A stretch of DNA of 10,079 bases, taken from contig JAJXYI010000040.1 of NCBI GenBank assembly GCA_021780625.1, positions 1-10,079 of the forward strand, read 5' to 3'. The DNA comes from a bacterium. GTDB lineage: Bacteria; Verrucomicrobiota; Verrucomicrobiae; Opitutales; Opitutaceae. The position numbers and the translations under genes are program-made. This document shows, in pieces, positions 8,199 through 10,079 of this stretch; position 1 is the stretch's first letter, and each line of letters starts with the position of its first letter. Under the pieces are notes generated by a model. That model saw only the letters and a list, made by a program, of their open reading frames with translations, was not told where the DNA came from and made no database searches.

Positions 8199-8230
8199 GG
8201 CCTTTGTTGCCTTCGTTTCCTTCGGTTAAT
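8199..8230 (+). repeat. Right arm of inverted 9-bp-repeat element
   Basis: Three 9-bp units read on the plus strand as CTTTGTTGC, CTTCGTTTC and CTTCGGTTA (8202-8228), followed by an AT-rich flank as in the left arm. The arms enclose 93 bp (8106-8198), within which GGGAA (8119-8123) and TTCCC (8142-8146) can also pair. A transcript from the minus strand could fold into a long imperfect stem. Confidence 0.6.
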
Positions 8231-8306
8231 TGAGTTTCTCAGGTTGAAGCAACGTACAGAAACGACCGGCGAGAACAAATCGAGGTCTTTTCCCGCCGGC
8301 GCGGAA

Positions 8307-8339
8307 GGGGACAGGCGGAATAGGGGGTGGGGGAGTGGG
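8307..8339 (+). other. G-rich run with quadruplex potential
   Basis: Four G tracts on the plus strand: GGGG (8307-8310), GGGGG (8323-8327), GGGGG (8329-8333) and GGG (8337-8339), with loops of 12, 1 and 3 nt. The first loop is longer than the usual 7-nt limit but contains two GG pairs. It lies on the coding strand, about 180 bp upstream of the adaptor gene. Confidence 0.3.
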
Positions 8340-8439
8340 CAAGGTTATGATCATCAGCGCCATGTCCTCGATTTCGCCAGACTGTCTGCTGCGTATCGCC
8401 GTGGGGCGGCCCTGTCCGGACTGGGTTGTCGGAGGCCGC

Positions 8440-8453
8440 GGACAAAATTGTCC
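8440..8453. promoter_or_regulatory. Operator-like inverted repeat GGACAA-AA-TTGTCC
   Basis: Perfect 6-bp arms around a 2-bp spacer. Another TTGTC half-site at 8426-8430 faces the GACAA at 8441-8445, giving three half-sites in a row. It lies 65 bp before the adaptor ATG, a suitable place for a repressor or activator of the efflux operon. No regulator gene is in the window. Confidence 0.4.
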
Positions 8454-8464
8454 TTACGTCGCGT

Positions 8465-8478
8465 TTTGCCGTGGCAAA
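8465..8478. promoter_or_regulatory. Operator-like inverted repeat TTTGCC-GT-GGCAAA
   Basis: Perfect 6-bp arms around a 2-bp spacer, the same 6-2-6 layout as the repeat at 8440-8453 but with a different sequence. The centres are 25 bp apart. It lies 40 bp before the adaptor start, near where a promoter would be expected. Confidence 0.35.
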
Positions 8479-8517
8479 GCCTGCCGCCTCGGTTAGTTAG
8501 TCCGTGCTTTCGCAGCC

Positions 8518-9738
8518 ATGAGTCCCGACCCCAAGGCCTTGGAGCGTTTGCGAATCAACCGCCCGCATGCGCAGCGACGCCCCTTCCCCTGGGGGCTCGC
8601 GATCGGAATTTCGGCGGTGCTCCTACTCCTCGCCGGCGTAGCCGGCTGGTGGCTGTCCCGGCCGCGCCCGGTCGACGTGAGGACCGCGGTCGCCCAGGCC
8701 GTGGATGCCAACGCCCCTGAGGTGTTGCTCAATGCCTCTGGCTACGTCACCGCGCGGCTCGAGGCCACGGTGTCCTCCAAGGTGACCGGGAAGGTCGAGG
8801 AGGTGCTCGTCGAGGAGGGCCAGCGGGTCGATGCGGGCCAGGTCCTCGCACGGCTCGACGCCTCCAACACGGAGGCTGGCCTCCAACTGGCCCGCGCCCA
8901 GCTGGATGCGGCGCGAAAGGGCACCGCTGAGACGGCAGCCAACCTGCATCTCGCCGAAATCGAGCTCGCACGCACGCGCACGCTCGACGGCCAGGGCGCG
9001 GTGCCCGTCTCCGATCTCGACCAGGCCCAGGCCAATGTCAGCGCCCTGCGCGCCCGGCTCGCCGTCCAGCAGGCGAACATCGGCGTCGCCGAACGCGAGG
9101 TCGCCGTCTGGCAGCAGCAGCTCGACGACACCGTCATCCGCGCGCCTTTCGCGGGGATCGTCACTTCAAAGAACGCCCAGCCCGGCGAGATGATTTCGCC
9201 GATGTCGTCCGGCGGCTTCACGCGCACGGGCATCTGCACGCTCGTCGACATGAACTCGCTCGAGATCGAGGTGGATGTGAACGAGAGCTATATCAACCGC
9301 GTCGAGCCCGGTCGACCCGTTGTCGCCGTGCTCGATGCGTATCCCGACTGGCGAATCCCGGCGAAGGTCATAGCGATCATCCCGACCGCCGACCGGCAGA
9401 AGGCCTCCGTGAAGGTGCGCGTGGGGTTCCTGAAGCTCGACCCGCGCATCCTGCCCGACATGGGTGTGAAAGTCGCCTTCGAGGGTGCGGTGCCGGCGGC
9501 AGGCGCGGCCTCGCGCCGTTCGGTGCGCATTCCGTCCTCGGCGCTCGTCGAGCGCGAGGGCCGGCCGGTCGTCTTCGTGGCGGCCGACGGTCATGCCGAA
9601 CGCCGCGCGGTCGCGGTCGGCATGAAGACCGATGACACCGTATCCATCACCGCCGGACTGACCGGCGGTGAAGCGGTCGTGCTCGACCCGCCCGCGGCCC
9701 TTTCCGACGGCAGCCCTGTTTCAATCACCAAGCCATGA
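8518..9738 (+). CDS. Periplasmic adaptor (membrane fusion protein) of an ABC efflux pump
   Basis: A 406-aa HlyD/MacA-type adaptor linking an inner-membrane exporter to the envelope. Residues 25-46 form one membrane anchor after a basic cytoplasmic tail; there is no lipobox. The first lipoyl half is near 74-114 (SGYVTARLEATVSSKVTGKV, GQRVDAGQVLARLD). A long Ala/Gln/Leu-rich helical hairpin spans about 115-203, and the second lipoyl half is at 204-232 (DDTVIRAPFAGIVTSKNAQPGE). The beta-barrel and membrane-proximal regions fill 240-406. The anchor plus the overlapping ABC ATPase gene favour a MacAB-like ABC system over an RND pump. The substrate cannot be told from sequence; macrolides, peptides or lipids are all known for the family. 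The ATG at 8518 is the first Met after an in-frame TAG, with no Shine-Dalgarno. The stop codon overlaps the next ATG as ATGA, indicating an operon and likely translational coupling. Confidence 0.9.
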   Translation: MSPDPKALERLRINRPHAQRRPFPWGLAIGISAVLLLLAGVAGWWLSRPRPVDVRTAVAQAVDANAPEVLLNASGYVTARLEATVSSKVTGKVEEVLVEEGQRVDAGQVLARLDASNTEAGLQLARAQLDAARKGTAETAANLHLAEIELARTRTLDGQGAVPVSDLDQAQANVSALRARLAVQQANIGVAEREVAVWQQQLDDTVIRAPFAGIVTSKNAQPGEMISPMSSGGFTRTGICTLVDMNSLEIEVDVNESYINRVEPGRPVVAVLDAYPDWRIPAKVIAIIPTADRQKASVKVRVGFLKLDPRILPDMGVKVAFEGAVPAAGAASRRSVRIPSSALVEREGRPVVFVAADGHAERRAVAVGMKTDDTVSITAGLTGGEAVVLDPPAALSDGSPVSITKP

Positions 9739-10079
9739 GCGATTCCCAGCCCCCCCTGGTCCGCGTGCGCGGCGTGGACAAAGTCTATCACCGCGGCTCC
9801 GAGGACATTCACATCCTCCGCAATCTCGATCTCGACGTGCAACCCGGCGAATTCCTCGCCCTCATGGGTCCATCGGGATCGGGAAAGTCCACCCTGCTCA
9901 ACCTGATCGGCGGGCTCGACCGTCCCTCGCAGGGCACGGTGGAGATCGGAGGGGAGCGCATCGACTCGATCTCCGGGCGCCAGCTCGCGGCGTGGCGGGC
10001 CCGGCACGTCGGGTTCGTGTTCCAGTTCTACAACCTTCTCCCGGTGATGAGCGCCGAGCGCAACGTGGAGCTGCCGCTG
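9735..10079 (+). CDS. ABC transporter ATPase, MacB/LolD class, 3' part outside the window
   Basis: The first 115 residues of a cytoplasmic ATP-binding subunit. The Walker A loop is GPSGSGKST at 45-53 with Lys51, and the Q-loop lies in GFVFQFYNLLP with Gln97. GSEDIHILRNLDLDVQPGEFLALMG and the FYNLLPVMSAERNVELPL block are typical of the LolD/MacB/FtsE-like exporter group. The signature motif, Walker B and H-loop lie beyond the edge. About 115 of a usual 220-250 residues are present if it is a stand-alone ATPase; a MacB-type fusion to a permease cannot be excluded. Its ATG sits in the adaptor's stop codon (4-bp overlap), so the two products very likely work in one efflux complex. A FtsX/MacB-type permease is expected next. 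Confidence 0.93.
   Translation, partial: MSDSQPPLVRVRGVDKVYHRGSEDIHILRNLDLDVQPGEFLALMGPSGSGKSTLLNLIGGLDRPSQGTVEIGGERIDSISGRQLAAWRARHVGFVFQFYNLLPVMSAERNVELPL

Larger units (their letters stand above)
8048..8517. other. Divergent intergenic region, purL / efflux operon
   Basis: 470 bp without a convincing gene. A rightward open frame from 8148 runs into the adaptor gene in another frame and has no protein-like motifs. The part near purL (8048-8260) is clearly more AT-rich than the rest of the window. From left to right it holds two inverted arms of a 9-bp repeat (8074-8105, 8199-8230), a G-rich run (8307-8339) and two short inverted repeats (8440-8453, 8465-8478). Promoters for both flanking genes must lie here, but I find no convincing -35/-10 pair. 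Confidence 0.6.

Noticed and set aside
8346..8351. TATGAT as a -10 box for the efflux operon
   Set aside because: The hexamer 17 bp upstream is GGGGGT, and the site is about 170 bp from the gene.
8148..8720. 190-codon open frame across the purL/efflux intergenic region
   Set aside because: It starts in the repeat element, overlaps the adaptor gene in another frame and shows no protein-like pattern.
1..10079. CRISPR array, tRNA/rRNA genes, insertion sequences, toxin-antitoxin or defence genes
   Set aside because: Looked for on both strands. No regularly spaced repeats, cloverleaf-like regions, transposase motifs or defence-type domains were seen.

Overview
The window is high-GC bacterial DNA holding six protein-coding regions, two of them cut by the window edges. 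All are chromosomal housekeeping or envelope/efflux functions. There are no transposases, integrases, tRNA, rRNA or CRISPR repeats, and no broken genes. The full-length four-domain plus glutaminase PurL, a TIGR03118-type secreted protein and the near absence of Shine-Dalgarno sequences fit a Gram-negative member of Verrucomicrobiota, perhaps Opitutaceae. That placement is inference; nothing in the window is diagnostic.

Left part (1-2014): a lipoprotein gene runs leftward off the edge. It is separated by a 453-bp divergent intergenic region from a rightward gene for a secreted TIGR03118-like beta-propeller protein. That protein carries two unusual low-complexity insertions, one acidic and one Asp/His-rich. 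A strong GC hairpin closes this gene and the convergent metal ATPase gene.

Middle (2075-8047, minus strand): purL (FGAM synthase, step 4 of purine synthesis) is followed 114 bp downstream by a P1B-type Zn/Cd/Pb-exporting ATPase. The ATPase has a His/Cys-rich tail in place of the usual N-terminal metal-binding domain. The gap between them holds two hairpins, so co-transcription is uncertain.

Right part (8048-10079): a 470-bp divergent intergenic region lies between purL and a rightward efflux operon. It holds a pair of inverted arms built from a 9-bp repeat (a possible small dispersed element), a G-rich stretch and two 6-2-6 inverted repeats that look like operators. The operon encodes a membrane-fusion protein and, overlapping by 4 bp (ATGA), an ABC ATPase of the MacB/LolD class that runs off the window. 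A permease gene is expected just outside.

No undescribed multi-gene system is visible. The points most worth a second look are the 9-bp-repeat element upstream of purL, the paired inverted repeats before the efflux operon, and the metal-ligand-rich tails and insertions in two neighbouring proteins.
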